Positions 16,526 to 25,424 are shown, counted from the stretch's first letter. The stretch is DNA of 64,000 nt from an uncultured Bacteroidales bacterium (GCA_900315705.1 ONAB01000001.1:1-64000), one strand, 5' to 3'. A program made the numbers and translations. The notes: generated by a model not told the origin, from the letters alone.

Positions 16526-18234
16526 TACTCCGAGATTTTTTCTTCGGTTAACGTTTTCTTGAGTTTCAACAGGGCTACCTTGGTCTCGGCGGTCGTCTCA
16601 CCCAACAATGACGCAATCTCCTGTGCCACACGCATTTGTTTCTTGATCACATCGTCGGTTGTGGTCAGCGTTTCCATCTTCACCTTCATAATCCGCTTCT
16701 CGTAGTCAACGGTGTCCGTGACATCCTTAAGAATGCCGAAGATGAGGTCCTGGTTGGCCAGATAATTGATGGACACGTCCACATATTTGCCTGTGCGGGT
16801 GACAAACTCCTTTTTCAGTTCGATGTTCTTTTTCTGGGCGAAGGCGTTACAGAAGTCGATGGGGTTGAAGTAGTCTATGGCAGGACGGCCTTTGGCGTTG
16901 GGGTCGTCGATGCCCAGCAGTTCGCGACCGCGGCGGTTGATTTCCAGAATATTCATATCCGGGTCGAGCACCACGATGCCTTCCGGGCTGTTTTGGATCA
17001 CCTCCACCGAGAAAGACTCGGCGCGTTGGCGCATATAGGGCAGGCAGATGTCAATGTCGGCATAGCCATTAAAGACGGCCCAGGCTTTCTCACGGCAGGT
17101 GGCATAGCCGCAGGAGCCGCAGTCGAGTTCGTCCTCCGGTTTGAACTTGCCGGTTTTGTGCAGGATAGCTTCGATTTCACGCTCTGTGGCGGGCACGCTG
17201 TGGCTGCGGATCCGGGCGTGGGCGGTGGCAAGCGAAACATCCACCTGAACGGGTGTCTGCGCGGCGGTGAGCTGGCGTTTTTCGGCAGTGACATACTTGC
17301 GGATGTCCGACATAGCCTTGACGGAACCCCCGTCCTTTTCCAATGAACACGGTCCGTTCACGCAGGCATCCTCACACAGGTTCATCTCCAACACCACGTG
17401 GTCCATTTGCTCGATGTTCTGCAATGCTTTGACACATTTCTTCGGGCCATCGATGGCGATATAGTCGTAGCCTTCCGGCAGTTCCGGGAAAGAATTGATG
17501 ATACCTTGAGGGATAGGATACTCCTTGGCCAAGTTTGGCATCCCGTTTCGCTTCTGCAAAATGACATTGGTGATCTCGTCAATCTGCACACCTTTTTCCT
17601 CGAAAAGTTGAACCACATCTTCGAAGGTCAAGACATTGTCGATGAGATGACACTCCTCCGCTTCGCGCTTTTTGGCGATGCAGGGTCCGACGAAGACAAT
17701 CTTGGCATCGGGATGCTGTTTCTTGAGGATTTTGGCGTGGGCCACCATCGGGGAATCCACGGGAGCCAAATACTTGAGAGCTTTCGGATAGTACTCCTGA
17801 ATCATACGGCATACGGCCGGGCAGGCTGACGTGATGAAGTTTTTGAACTGTCCGGATTTCAGTAGGTTGGCGTACTCTTGGGTCACCGCTTGGGCGCCAA
17901 CGGCCGTTTCCTCGGCATCAAAAAATCCCAGTTTGGCCAGCGCCAGTTTCATCACTCCAAAATCGGAAAGTCCGAAACTGGAGATGAAAGAGGGGGCGAC
18001 ACTGGCGATTACCTTGTCGGAACCCGCCAGCAGGGCACGCACCTCGTTGATTTCACTGTGCACCACCTTCGCATTTTGCGGGCACACGAGCGTGCAATGG
18101 CCGCACAAGATACATCTGTCTTCAATGATTTCCGCTTGATGCCCCTTGATGTCAATGGCTTTCACCGGACATTCGCGCAGGCATTTGTAGCAATCTTTAC
18201 ATTTCGCATTGCGAAACTCCAAATATAATGACAT
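16525..18234 (-). CDS. PAS-containing sensory [FeFe] hydrogenase-like protein (HydS-like)
   Basis: 569 residues. Order: two 4Fe-4S motifs (C12/C15/C18/C22 and C41/C44/C47/C51); an H-cluster domain with L1 TSACPAVC (135-142), L2 GPCIAKK (183-189) and a divergent L3 LCEDACVNGPC (286-296) that keeps two cysteines but lacks the GG of catalytic enzymes; a Fes-type cluster DCGSCGYATC with a fourth Cys at 397; and a PAS domain (about 410-510) followed by a helical tail. This is the layout of putative H2-sensing hydrogenases. Lack of a histidine-kinase domain, together with the coupled phosphatase gene, indicates signalling through the phosphatase. Confidence 0.85.
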   Translation of the reverse strand: MSLYLEFRNAKCKDCYKCLRECPVKAIDIKGHQAEIIEDRCILCGHCTLVCPQNAKVVHSEINEVRALLAGSDKVIASVAPSFISSFGLSDFGVMKLALAKLGFFDAEETAVGAQAVTQEYANLLKSGQFKNFITSACPAVCRMIQEYYPKALKYLAPVDSPMVAHAKILKKQHPDAKIVFVGPCIAKKREAEECHLIDNVLTFEDVVQLFEEKGVQIDEITNVILQKRNGMPNLAKEYPIPQGIINSFPELPEGYDYIAIDGPKKCVKALQNIEQMDHVVLEMNLCEDACVNGPCSLEKDGGSVKAMSDIRKYVTAEKRQLTAAQTPVQVDVSLATAHARIRSHSVPATEREIEAILHKTGKFKPEDELDCGSCGYATCREKAWAVFNGYADIDICLPYMRQRAESFSVEVIQNSPEGIVVLDPDMNILEINRRGRELLGIDDPNAKGRPAIDYFNPIDFCNAFAQKKNIELKKEFVTRTGKYVDVSINYLANQDLIFGILKDVTDTVDYEKRIMKVKMETLTTTDDVIKKQMRVAQEIASLLGETTAETKVALLKLKKTLTEEKISE

Positions 18235-18243
18235 TTCCCTGGT

Positions 18244-18546
18244 TTATAATTCAATTAAAGGATAAACTTCTTTTACAAAAATCTCTTCCACATTCTCCTT
18301 GGTGATATTGTGGAGAATAATGCTTCCGTCTTCTTCAAGCGTGGTGGCTTTCTGTTTCATACTGTCGGAAAGACCGTCCGTTTTGACATTTACGCCTTTG
18401 GAACAATGTCCCAGGCAGAAACTGGCCTGCAATTCCACCAGATCTTCCACATCGTATTTTTTCAGGATGTCTTTTAAGGCTTGAATGACATCGTAAGAAC
18501 CTTTCAAATGGCAGGAGCTGCCAACACAAACTTTAATATTCATCAT
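18244..18546 (-). CDS. Thioredoxin-fold 2Fe-2S ferredoxin (NuoE/HydC-like)
   Basis: 100 residues; ATG at 18546 or the next codon at 18543. Four cysteines in the pattern of the thioredoxin-like 2Fe-2S family: C7 and C12 (CVGSSCHLKGS), C44 and C48 (CLGHCSKGV). Members either transfer electrons in hydrogenase/complex I systems or act as small stand-alone ferredoxins. It starts the ferredoxin-hydS-phosphatase-hydrogenase operon, 9 bases before hydS, and would be its electron donor or acceptor. Confidence 0.85.
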   Translation of the reverse strand: MMNIKVCVGSSCHLKGSYDVIQALKDILKKYDVEDLVELQASFCLGHCSKGVNVKTDGLSDSMKQKATTLEEDGSIILHNITKENVEEIFVKEVYPLIEL

Positions 18547-18603
18547 TTTTTTGTTTTATGTATTTCTAAAATTGATTGTTTTCTTTTTTTTCGGTTCTGC
18601 CAT

Positions 18604-18632
18604 CAGGCGCCCCGATTTCACGGGGCTGCCTG
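18604..18632 (-). terminator. Stem-loop between adhE and the hydrogenase operon
   Basis: CAGGCGCCCCG (18604-18614) pairs with CGGGGC-T-GCCTG (18621-18632) with one bulged base. No T-run follows on the minus strand, so it could be an adhE terminator or a leader structure of the hydrogenase operon. Confidence 0.4.
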
Positions 18633-18688
18633 TTGCAAAACCTGGTTCACACAAATTAACCTTTTATAACGAGATCTCTCTCTTTTTA

Positions 18689-21307
18689 TTATTCACCATA
18701 ATAGGCTTGTTTGTAAATGTCGATAATTTCACTGACAAGCGGATATTTCGGGTTGGCGCCGGTGCACTGGTCGTCGTGGGCCTTCTCGGACAGCGCGGCG
18801 ACATTCTCCATAAACAGTTTCTCATCCACACCCTCTTCCCGGATGCTCATCGGCATATTCATATCCTTCATCAGCTGGCGGATGGCCTTGATGAGGTTGT
18901 CAATGCTCTCCTCATTGTCCTTGCCACCGAATCCGAGGAAACGGGCAGCCTTGGCCAATTTCTCGTCCGCAATGAAATGCTCATATTTTGGGAACGGGAC
19001 GAATTTATTAGGCTTCAATGAGTTATACTTCACGACGTAGGGCAGCAGGATGGCGTTGGCGCGGCCGTGTGGGATATGGTAGTCACCGCCCAGCTTGTGA
19101 GCCATACTGTGGTTGAGTCCAAGGAAGGCGTTGGTGAAGGCCATACCGGCGATGCAGGAAGCGTTGTGCATCTTCTCGCGGGCCTTCAGGTCGAACTGGC
19201 CGTTTTCGTAAGCGCGTTTCAGATAAGAGAACACCAGATCCATAGCCTGCAGGGCCAGACCGTCGGTGTAGTCGTTGGCCATATTGGAGATGTAGGCTTC
19301 GATGGCGTGGGTCAGCACATCCATACCGGTGTCCGCGGTGGCGCGTTTCGGCAACGAAACCACAAACTGCGGGTCGATGATGGCCACGTTGGGCGTCACG
19401 GCATAGTCGGCCAGCGGATATTTGATCCCCCGCTTTTTGTCGGTGATGACCGTGAAGGCCGTCACCTCACTGCCGGTACCGGAAGTGGTCGGGATGGCGA
19501 CCATCTTGCATTGGCTGCCCAGATGCGGGAATTTCACCACACGCTTGCGGATGTCCATAAACTTCTGGCGCAGACCGTCGAAAGAGGTCTCAGGGTGCTC
19601 GTAGAAGAGCCACATACCCTTGGCCGCGTCCATAGCGGAACCGCCGCCCAAGGCGATGATGACGTCGGGCTGGAACGAACGCATCTCAGCCACGCCGCGC
19701 ATAATGGTTTCCACATCCGGATCCGGCTCCACGTCGGAGAAAATCCGGTAGTGGCAAGGCTCGCTGCGTTTGTTGAGATAATAGGTGACCTTATCGACAT
19801 AGCCGAGTTGCACCATCATCGGGTCACTCACGATGAATGCCTTGCTGAAACCTTCCATATGTTCCAGATATTGTACGGAACCGTACTCGAAATATACTTT
19901 CGGCGGAATCTTGAACCATTGCATATTGACTCTTCTTTTTGCGATTTTCTTTTTGTTGAAAAGATTGACGGTGGAGACATTCGCCGTGGTGCTGTTGTGG
20001 CCGTAGGAGCCGCAACCGAGGGTCAGCGACGGGGTGTTGGTGTTGTAGATGTCTCCGATAGCACCCTGTGATGACGGGGAGTTGACGATGATACGGCCCA
20101 CCTTCATAGCTTTGCCGAACTTCTCGATCAGGTCGCTGTTGCTGCTGTGGATGATGGCTGTGTGGCCGAGACCGCCCATATCGAGCATCTTGCGGCACAT
20201 CTCAAATCCCTCCACGTGGTTGTTGACCACGTAGTAGGCCAGCACCGGAGACAATTTCTCGCGGGAGAGCGGGTATTCCGGACCCACATCTTTCAGTCGC
20301 GCAATGAGGATCTTGGTTCTCTCAGGCACTTGCACGCCGGATTGTTGTGCGATCCAGTAGGGCGATTTACCCACCACATCGGGATTCACCGCGCCCTTTT
20401 CAGAGTTGATGACGAAGTCGGACACCTTCTTGATTTCATCATTGTTGAGGAAATAACAACCGTTCTCCTTCATATAGGATTCAAAGAGGTTGGAGATGAC
20501 CTTGTCCACGATGACTGCTTGCTCGGAAGCACAGATCATACCGTTGTCGAAGGTCTTTGACATCATAAGGTCGGTGCAGGCGCGTTTCACGTTGGCGGAA
20601 GTCTCGATGTAGCAGGGCGCGTTGCCGGGTCCGACACCGAGGGCGGGTTTGCCGCAGCTGTAGGCCGAACGCACCATACCGGCGCCACCCGTGGCCAAAA
20701 TCAAAGACACTTTTGGGTGATTCATCAATGCCATAGTGGCATCAATAGACGGATGCTCAATCCATTGGATGCAGGCTGCAGGCGCACCGGCAGCAACAGC
20801 CGCGTCGCGCAGAATCTTGGCCGCTGCCATCGATGACTGCTGCGCGGAAGGGTGGAAACCGAAGATGATGGGGTTGCGTGCCTTCGCGCAAATCAATGAC
20901 TTGAACATAGTGGTGGACGTAGGATTCGTCACCGGAGTCACACCCGCCACAATGCCCACAGGCTCTGCCACTTCCACATAACCCTCCATCTCATTGTCTT
21001 CCACAACACCTACGGTCTTCTCGTCTTTGATGGAGTTCCAAATATATTCGGTGGCGAAAATGTTTTTGATAATCTTGTCTTCATAAACCCCGCGGTGCGT
21101 TTCGTCCACCGCCAGGCGTGCGAGTTCTCTGTGATGTTCCAGCCCGGCCAGCGCCATAGCATAGACAATCTTGTCCACTTGCTCCTGATCGAAGTCAACG
21201 TATGTCTTCAACGCTTCTTCTGCATTCCGGACCAGTTCGTCAATTTCTTTCAATACCGATAAATTTTTATCGGTATTTTCTTCTAAAATTTCTTTTTGTT
21301 TTTTCAT
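18689..21307 (-). CDS. adhE: Bifunctional acetaldehyde-CoA/alcohol dehydrogenase AdhE
   Basis: 872 residues, close to the E. coli length. N-terminal aldehyde dehydrogenase half (about 1-450) with catalytic Cys259 in FDNGMICASEQ and the TGGAGMVRSAYS loop; C-terminal iron alcohol dehydrogenase half (about 460-872) with the NAD motif IIALGGGSAMDAAKG, PTTSGTGSEVT and metal histidines in LNHSMAHKLGGDYHIPHG. It reduces acetyl-CoA to ethanol, oxidising two NADH, and forms filaments (spirosomes) in other bacteria. It starts 26 bases after rex, so the two are co-transcribed, linking ethanol formation to the NADH sensor. Confidence 0.97.
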   Translation of the reverse strand: MKKQKEILEENTDKNLSVLKEIDELVRNAEEALKTYVDFDQEQVDKIVYAMALAGLEHHRELARLAVDETHRGVYEDKIIKNIFATEYIWNSIKDEKTVGVVEDNEMEGYVEVAEPVGIVAGVTPVTNPTSTTMFKSLICAKARNPIIFGFHPSAQQSSMAAAKILRDAAVAAGAPAACIQWIEHPSIDATMALMNHPKVSLILATGGAGMVRSAYSCGKPALGVGPGNAPCYIETSANVKRACTDLMMSKTFDNGMICASEQAVIVDKVISNLFESYMKENGCYFLNNDEIKKVSDFVINSEKGAVNPDVVGKSPYWIAQQSGVQVPERTKILIARLKDVGPEYPLSREKLSPVLAYYVVNNHVEGFEMCRKMLDMGGLGHTAIIHSSNSDLIEKFGKAMKVGRIIVNSPSSQGAIGDIYNTNTPSLTLGCGSYGHNSTTANVSTVNLFNKKKIAKRRVNMQWFKIPPKVYFEYGSVQYLEHMEGFSKAFIVSDPMMVQLGYVDKVTYYLNKRSEPCHYRIFSDVEPDPDVETIMRGVAEMRSFQPDVIIALGGGSAMDAAKGMWLFYEHPETSFDGLRQKFMDIRKRVVKFPHLGSQCKMVAIPTTSGTGSEVTAFTVITDKKRGIKYPLADYAVTPNVAIIDPQFVVSLPKRATADTGMDVLTHAIEAYISNMANDYTDGLALQAMDLVFSYLKRAYENGQFDLKAREKMHNASCIAGMAFTNAFLGLNHSMAHKLGGDYHIPHGRANAILLPYVVKYNSLKPNKFVPFPKYEHFIADEKLAKAARFLGFGGKDNEESIDNLIKAIRQLMKDMNMPMSIREEGVDEKLFMENVAALSEKAHDDQCTGANPKYPLVSEIIDIYKQAYYGE

Positions 21308-21333
21308 TGTTAATTAAATATAAGGATTAAAGA

Positions 21334-21999
21334 TTATTGTTTGCTTTGTGACGCCATCGATTTGGCGAGTTGGTGGGAGAGGACGGCCAGCGAGGAGGGC
21401 AGGTTTTCGTTCTTCACAAGAATGTTTTCGGGGACTTTCAAGGGTACAAAAGCGAAATTCCAGATAGCCTTGATGCCGCATTTCACCATTTGGTCACAGA
21501 CTGCCTGAGCTTGGTCGTCGGGTACGGTGATGATGCCAATGCGGATGCCCAAGCGTTGAACCAAGCTCTCCATCTTCTCCATAGGGAGGATGTGTTTGTC
21601 GCCAAGCTGGATTCCCCACAAGTTAGTATCCTTGTCGAATCCGACAACGATTTTCAGTCCGAAATTCTCAAACTCGGTGTTGGTGAGCAGGATGCGCCCC
21701 AAACTGCCGACTCCAACCAGTATGGCCTCATCCAATTTGTTATAGCCCAAATAATTGCTTATGTCTTTAACCAATTGCGTGACCTCAAAACCTGTACGAG
21801 GCTTTCCCTCCACACTGCTTACCCCGGCCAAGTCTTTGCGCACTAATACGGGGTTAAGGTTCAAGTGTTGGGCGATAAGTGCTGATGAGACGTGTGACAC
21901 CCCTTCCGTCTGCAGGCGACTCACAAAACTGTAGTACAGCGGCAGTCGGCTCAAGGTCGATTTCGTGACCACCAAGGAATGAGTGTTTTGTTTGGACAT
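21334..21999 (-). CDS. rex: Redox-sensing transcriptional repressor Rex
   Basis: 221 residues, the usual length. N-terminal winged helix (STLSRLPLYYSFVSRLQTEG, then VSHVSSALIAQHLNLNPVLV) and C-terminal Rossmann domain with VGVGSLGRIL as NADH-binding loop, ending in a swapped helix. Rex binds operators when NADH is low and releases them when NADH rises, derepressing fermentation genes. Here it precedes adhE in one operon. I could not find a clear Rex operator in its own promoter. Confidence 0.95.
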   Translation of the reverse strand: MSKQNTHSLVVTKSTLSRLPLYYSFVSRLQTEGVSHVSSALIAQHLNLNPVLVRKDLAGVSSVEGKPRTGFEVTQLVKDISNYLGYNKLDEAILVGVGSLGRILLTNTEFENFGLKIVVGFDKDTNLWGIQLGDKHILPMEKMESLVQRLGIRIGIITVPDDQAQAVCDQMVKCGIKAIWNFAFVPLKVPENILVKNENLPSSLAVLSHQLAKSMASQSKQ

Positions 22000-22031
22000 A
22001 TCGATATTTTTTTATCTATTTAAATCGGGTG

Positions 22032-22039
22032 CAAAAATA
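22032..22039 (-). promoter_or_regulatory. Minus-7 box (TATTTTTG) of the rex-adhE operon
   Basis: TATTTTTG 33 bases before the rex ATG; shares the 19-base block AAAAAAAGTGTATTTTTGC with the promoter at 12834. Confidence 0.5.
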
Positions 22040-22069
22040 CACTTTTTTTGATACAAAAAAGAATCAGAA

Positions 22070-22963
22070 TCATTTTTTATTTTTCACTGGCTCCGTGTGC
22101 AGTGTCACGTGCGTGTCCGCGCCGAAACGCTCCTTGAGTTTCCGCTCAATGTCGGTGGTGCGGGCGTGTACCGTTTGCAGCGACTGGCTTCCGTCCATAC
22201 GGATATGAGCCTCGATGGCGATGCGGTTGCCGATGCGGCGTGTGCGCAGGTTGTGCGGGTCTGTCACGTCCGGGAAGGAGGTGATGATCTCCTCAATCTC
22301 CCGCTCGGTCTCCTCGGGCAACGAACACTCTGTGAGCTCGTTCACGCTACCCCGGAGCAGGTCAACGGCCACCTTGACCAGCATTGCGCCCACCACGATG
22401 GAGGCCAACGGGTCGAGCACGGTCCAGCGGTCGCCGAGCAGGATGGCGCCACCGATGCCGATGGCCGCCCCCACTGATGACAGCGCGTCGCTGCGATGGT
22501 GCCAGGCGTTGGCGATGACCGCTTGCGAGTCAAGGGATTTCCCTTTGCGTATGGTGTATTGGTAAATGCCCTCTTTCACAAGGATGGAGATCAGTGCCGC
22601 CCATAAGGCGAGCCGCCCCGGCGCCTCCAACTGCGCCCCTTTGAGCCAGTCGGCCAGCTTCACGGCCCCCGAGACAATGATGCCCGTGGCGGCGGCCACC
22701 AACGCTAACCCGACAAAAAATGTAGCCAGCGTCTCGAACTTGCCGTGGCCGTAGTCGTGCGACTTGTCTTGCGGCTTCGCGCTGATGTTGACGAACACCA
22801 GCACCAGCAGGTCGGTGAGGAAGTCGGACAGCGAGTGCACGGCATCTGCCATCATTGCCGCACTGTGGCCGAGCACGCCGGCGATGAACTTGAAGGTCAG
22901 CAGGGCGATGTTGCCCGCCGAGCCTACCAACGTGACCTTGTAAATTTCCTTTTCCCGTGACAT
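22070..22963 (-). CDS. Cation diffusion facilitator (CDF) metal exporter
   Basis: 297 residues, inner membrane. Six helices expected; the Zn/Fe-binding HxxxD/DxxxD pairs are visible in MMADAVHSLSDFLTD and WHHRSDALSSVG, and the cytoplasmic C-terminal domain (ITSFPDVTDPHNLRTRRIG) is intact. It exports divalent metal, probably Zn2+ or Fe2+, against protons. It starts 26 bases after bcp and is likely co-transcribed with it, which suits a stress or metal-homeostasis unit. Confidence 0.92.
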   Translation of the reverse strand: MSREKEIYKVTLVGSAGNIALLTFKFIAGVLGHSAAMMADAVHSLSDFLTDLLVLVFVNISAKPQDKSHDYGHGKFETLATFFVGLALVAAATGIIVSGAVKLADWLKGAQLEAPGRLALWAALISILVKEGIYQYTIRKGKSLDSQAVIANAWHHRSDALSSVGAAIGIGGAILLGDRWTVLDPLASIVVGAMLVKVAVDLLRGSVNELTECSLPEETEREIEEIITSFPDVTDPHNLRTRRIGNRIAIEAHIRMDGSQSLQTVHARTTDIERKLKERFGADTHVTLHTEPVKNKK

Positions 22964-22989
22964 TGCCCTTTTTTATTGTGCTGTTCTGC

Positions 22990-23436
22990 CTATTTCAGAA
23001 TCTGTTCCGTGTGCGCCTTCGTGTTTACCTTCCCGATGGTATCAATGATAACCCCTTGTTCGTCAATGATGTAGGTCGTTCTCAGCGTGCCTTCGGTCAC
23101 CTTGCCGTACATCTTCTTCTCGCCCCACGCCTCGTAGGCCTTGAGGATGGTGAGGTCGGTGTCGGCGATGAGGTGGAAGGGCAGCCCGTATTTGGCGATG
23201 AACTTCTGGTGGGAGGCGGCGGAGTCGCGGCTCACGCCTAAGACCTCGTAGCCTATGGCGAGGAAGCGCTGGTAGTTGTCGCGCAGGTCGCAGGCCTCGG
23301 CGGTACAGCCGGGCGTACTGTCTTTGGGATAGAAGTATAACACGAGCTTCTTTCCTGCGAAGTCGCTCAGTTTCACGGTGTTTCCGTTCTCGTCAACGCC
23401 CTCGAAGTACGGGGCTTTCGTTCCGATTTGCAGCAT
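22990..23436 (-). CDS. bcp: Thioredoxin-dependent thiol peroxidase Bcp/PrxQ
   Basis: 148 residues from MLQIGTKAPYFEG at 23436; the frame continues upstream but the promoter at 23461-23468 excludes that extension. Peroxidatic and resolving cysteines are both present five residues apart in PGCTAEACDLRDN, the helix-type 2-Cys PrxQ arrangement. It reduces H2O2 and organic hydroperoxides with thioredoxin. First gene of a two-gene unit with the CDF exporter. Confidence 0.94.
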   Translation of the reverse strand: MLQIGTKAPYFEGVDENGNTVKLSDFAGKKLVLYFYPKDSTPGCTAEACDLRDNYQRFLAIGYEVLGVSRDSAASHQKFIAKYGLPFHLIADTDLTILKAYEAWGEKKMYGKVTEGTLRTTYIIDEQGVIIDTIGKVNTKAHTEQILK

Positions 23437-23460
23437 AATTGTGGTGTTTTTTTGAAAGGG

Positions 23461-23468
23461 CAAAGGTA
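23461..23468 (-). promoter_or_regulatory. Minus-7 box (TACCTTTG) of the bcp-CDF unit
   Basis: TACCTTTG on the minus strand, 25 bases before the ATG at 23436; fixes the start of bcp. Confidence 0.55.
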
Positions 23469-23501
23469 CAATTTTATTTCGGATGTTGTTTTGCGGGGAT
23501 A

Positions 23502-24686
23502 TCAAAACAGTTTCTTCAAATCCATTGCCAGAAACTCTATTACGGGAAGACCGCCTTCGCCAATAACAAGAGCTTCCTTCGGATTAAACATCGCCTTGAA
23601 TTTCTGTAGTCCGGTGTTGCTCTTCTCCGCGTTGCTTTTCACTTCAAGCGCAACTATGGCTCCTTTCTTCTTGAGAATAAAATCCATTTCATCGTTGCGT
23701 TCCCGCCAATAATAGACCTCAAAGCGATGGGCAAAGCCTTGACTGACAATATAGGCTCCGACCCCTGATTCGAAAATGTGTCCCCACGCTTTGCGGTCAA
23801 GTAGTGCCTGTTCAAAAGAGAACGGACTGAGCACCGTTTTCAGGGCGTTGTTGTAAACCTGGAATTTCGGAATGCTGGCCTTTCTGCGTGCGGCATCCAC
23901 GCTGAACTTCTGAAGCCCGCAGAGCAAACCGCTTTCATTCAGGAGGTTGATGTAGCCGGCCAACGTGGTGGTGTTGCCGGCATCTTGCAGGGAACCCAAC
24001 ATTTTGTTCAAGGAGAGTATTTGTCCCGAATAGTCCGCACCTAACTCAAACGTCTGTCGCAGCAGTGCCGGTTTGCTGATGGGTGTGTCCATCAGTATGT
24101 CTTTGTTGATCGTAGCATCAATGATAGAGGACTGGATGTACTGTTGGTAGCGGTCCTCGTCGTTTATCAACGGTGCCGCGCCGGGATAACTACCGAAGTA
24201 AAGGTATTGGTCGAGTGTAAAACCAAAGCATTCTTTCATCTCTGGATAACTCCAATGTGTCATCCGGATTTCCTCGAAACGTCCTGCCAAAGACTCCGAA
24301 AGTCCTTTTTCCAGCAGCACCCGACTGCTGCCAAGAAGCAGCACCTTGATATCCGAATCGTGAAAACTGTCATCGTCCCATTCTTTTTTCACCACCTCAC
24401 TCCAGTTAGAGATTTTTTGAATTTCGTCAATTACTAACAATATAGTTTTCAGTTCCTTGGCAACCATCAGACGTCTCGCCGCCGACCAGCAATCGGAGAT
24501 CCAAGCGCTGCTAGTTGCGGGCACATTGTCCGCAGAGTAGAACAAATACTCCCCTTCATAGTCTTGCAGCACTTGTTTCACCACTGTTGATTTTCCTACC
24601 TGTCGAGGACCCATCAGCACTTGGATGAAGCGTCTCGGTTCTTCAAGTCTTGATTTAACAATCTGATATTCAATCTTTTTATACAT
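23502..24686 (-). CDS. AAA_14/DUF4143 ATPase, second copy type
   Basis: 394 residues. Walker A MGPRQVGKST near residue 26, Walker B TILLVIDEIQKIS, sensor LLLGSSRVLL; the C-terminal DUF4143 domain has NDEMDFILKKKGAIVALEVKS with D...ExK. It belongs to a different branch from the ATPase at 11611 (the Walker B ends DEIQKIS rather than DEIPEVP and the middle differs), so the two are not recent duplicates. Own promoter at 24730 and a palindrome in its leader. Confidence 0.85.
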   Translation of the reverse strand: MYKKIEYQIVKSRLEEPRRFIQVLMGPRQVGKSTVVKQVLQDYEGEYLFYSADNVPATSSAWISDCWSAARRLMVAKELKTILLVIDEIQKISNWSEVVKKEWDDDSFHDSDIKVLLLGSSRVLLEKGLSESLAGRFEEIRMTHWSYPEMKECFGFTLDQYLYFGSYPGAAPLINDEDRYQQYIQSSIIDATINKDILMDTPISKPALLRQTFELGADYSGQILSLNKMLGSLQDAGNTTTLAGYINLLNESGLLCGLQKFSVDAARRKASIPKFQVYNNALKTVLSPFSFEQALLDRKAWGHIFESGVGAYIVSQGFAHRFEVYYWRERNDEMDFILKKKGAIVALEVKSNAEKSNTGLQKFKAMFNPKEALVIGEGGLPVIEFLAMDLKKLF

Positions 24687-24699
24687 ATCAATACATTTT

Positions 24700-24737
24700 A
24701 CTCAATGGATTGAGTATTTTTACGCGGTGCAAAAATA
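24700..24737 (-). promoter_or_regulatory. Promoter and leader palindrome of the second ATPase gene
   Basis: Minus-7 box TATTTTTG at 24730-24737. Downstream of it, within the leader, TACTCAAT (24700-24707) and ATTGAGTA (24710-24717) form an 8-bp inverted repeat with a 2-base spacer, a possible operator close to the ATG at 24686. Confidence 0.45.
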
Positions 24738-24806
24738 AAAAAATATTTGACACTACGACAGTTAATTTTACAGGAATGATATCAATCCAGTTTTCGCGGA
24801 TTTGTA

Positions 24807-25364
24807 TTAAGCAAAGAACCCCATCAAAAACTCCGCCACAACATTTCCTTGCGGTCGCATCGCCTTCAACGTCTCCAGCGCCCGCTGTTTCACTGCATCG
24901 TCTTCGTTCTCGGAATGGTTGAGGATGAGGTGGCGCTCGTAGTCCACCGTGAATTCAGGATGTCCTTGGAAGGTGAGGATGTGTTTGCCGATGCGGAAGC
25001 CTTCGTAACGGCAGAAGTCGCTGGTGGCGAGGGGCGTCGCGCCTTCCGGAAGCTGCAGCACCTGATCGTGGTGGTTGACGACGAGGGGCACTTTCCGCGC
25101 TGCGGCCTCCCGAATCCAGTCCTGCAACGTGATAATCCACGGCAGGTCATCGTAGGCGGCGTTGTTGGAACCGGGGATGATGTAGAGGGTGCCGGACTCG
25201 AACCGTTCGGGCAGCTCGCCGTCCATCACCCGGCAGATGTCGAAGGTGAGATCGGGGTTGACAGGGCGGAACAGGTCATAGAACATCGATTCGTGACTCG
25301 GGATGCTCTCCGGGAGCAGTCCGGGGTACGTGTCGCAGAGCAGAAGGGTGATTTTGTTGACCAT
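24807..25364 (-). CDS. Glutamine amidotransferase paralogue lacking the catalytic cysteine (internal deletion)
   Basis: 185 residues. It aligns along its whole length with the intact copy at 10884-11594 except that 50 residues, corresponding to Gly97-Ile146 of that copy, are missing in frame: KVPLV joins directly to VNHHDQV. The lost part contains GICFGHQ with the nucleophile; the GHPEF His-Glu pair remains. The product cannot act as a glutaminase; it is a decaying gene or a protein with a new role. It lies downstream of the toxin-antitoxin pair and 120 bases before the second ATPase gene. Confidence 0.8.
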   Translation of the reverse strand: MVNKITLLLCDTYPGLLPESIPSHESMFYDLFRPVNPDLTFDICRVMDGELPERFESGTLYIIPGSNNAAYDDLPWIITLQDWIREAAARKVPLVVNHHDQVLQLPEGATPLATSDFCRYEGFRIGKHILTFQGHPEFTVDYERHLILNHSENEDDAVKQRALETLKAMRPQGNVVAEFLMGFFA

Positions 25365-25424
25365 AATGAAAACACGCTATCTTAAACATGCTACACCTAA
25401 CGGTGTTTTGTAGAAAACAAAACC

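Noticed and set aside
18640-18660. Rex operator before the hydrogenase operon
   Set aside because: Only one half (TTGTGTGAACC on the minus strand) resembles TTGTGAA; the matching inverted half is absent, so I did not call it.
19067-20071. Long open frame (334 codons) antisense to adhE
   Set aside because: It mirrors the codon structure of adhE, has no promoter or recognisable motifs, and adhE is certain. Similar antisense frames over the S9 peptidase (30785-32575), the OmpA/TPR gene (42862-44619), EF-G2 (52691-54766) and the ABC-F gene (58003-59529) were rejected for the same reason.
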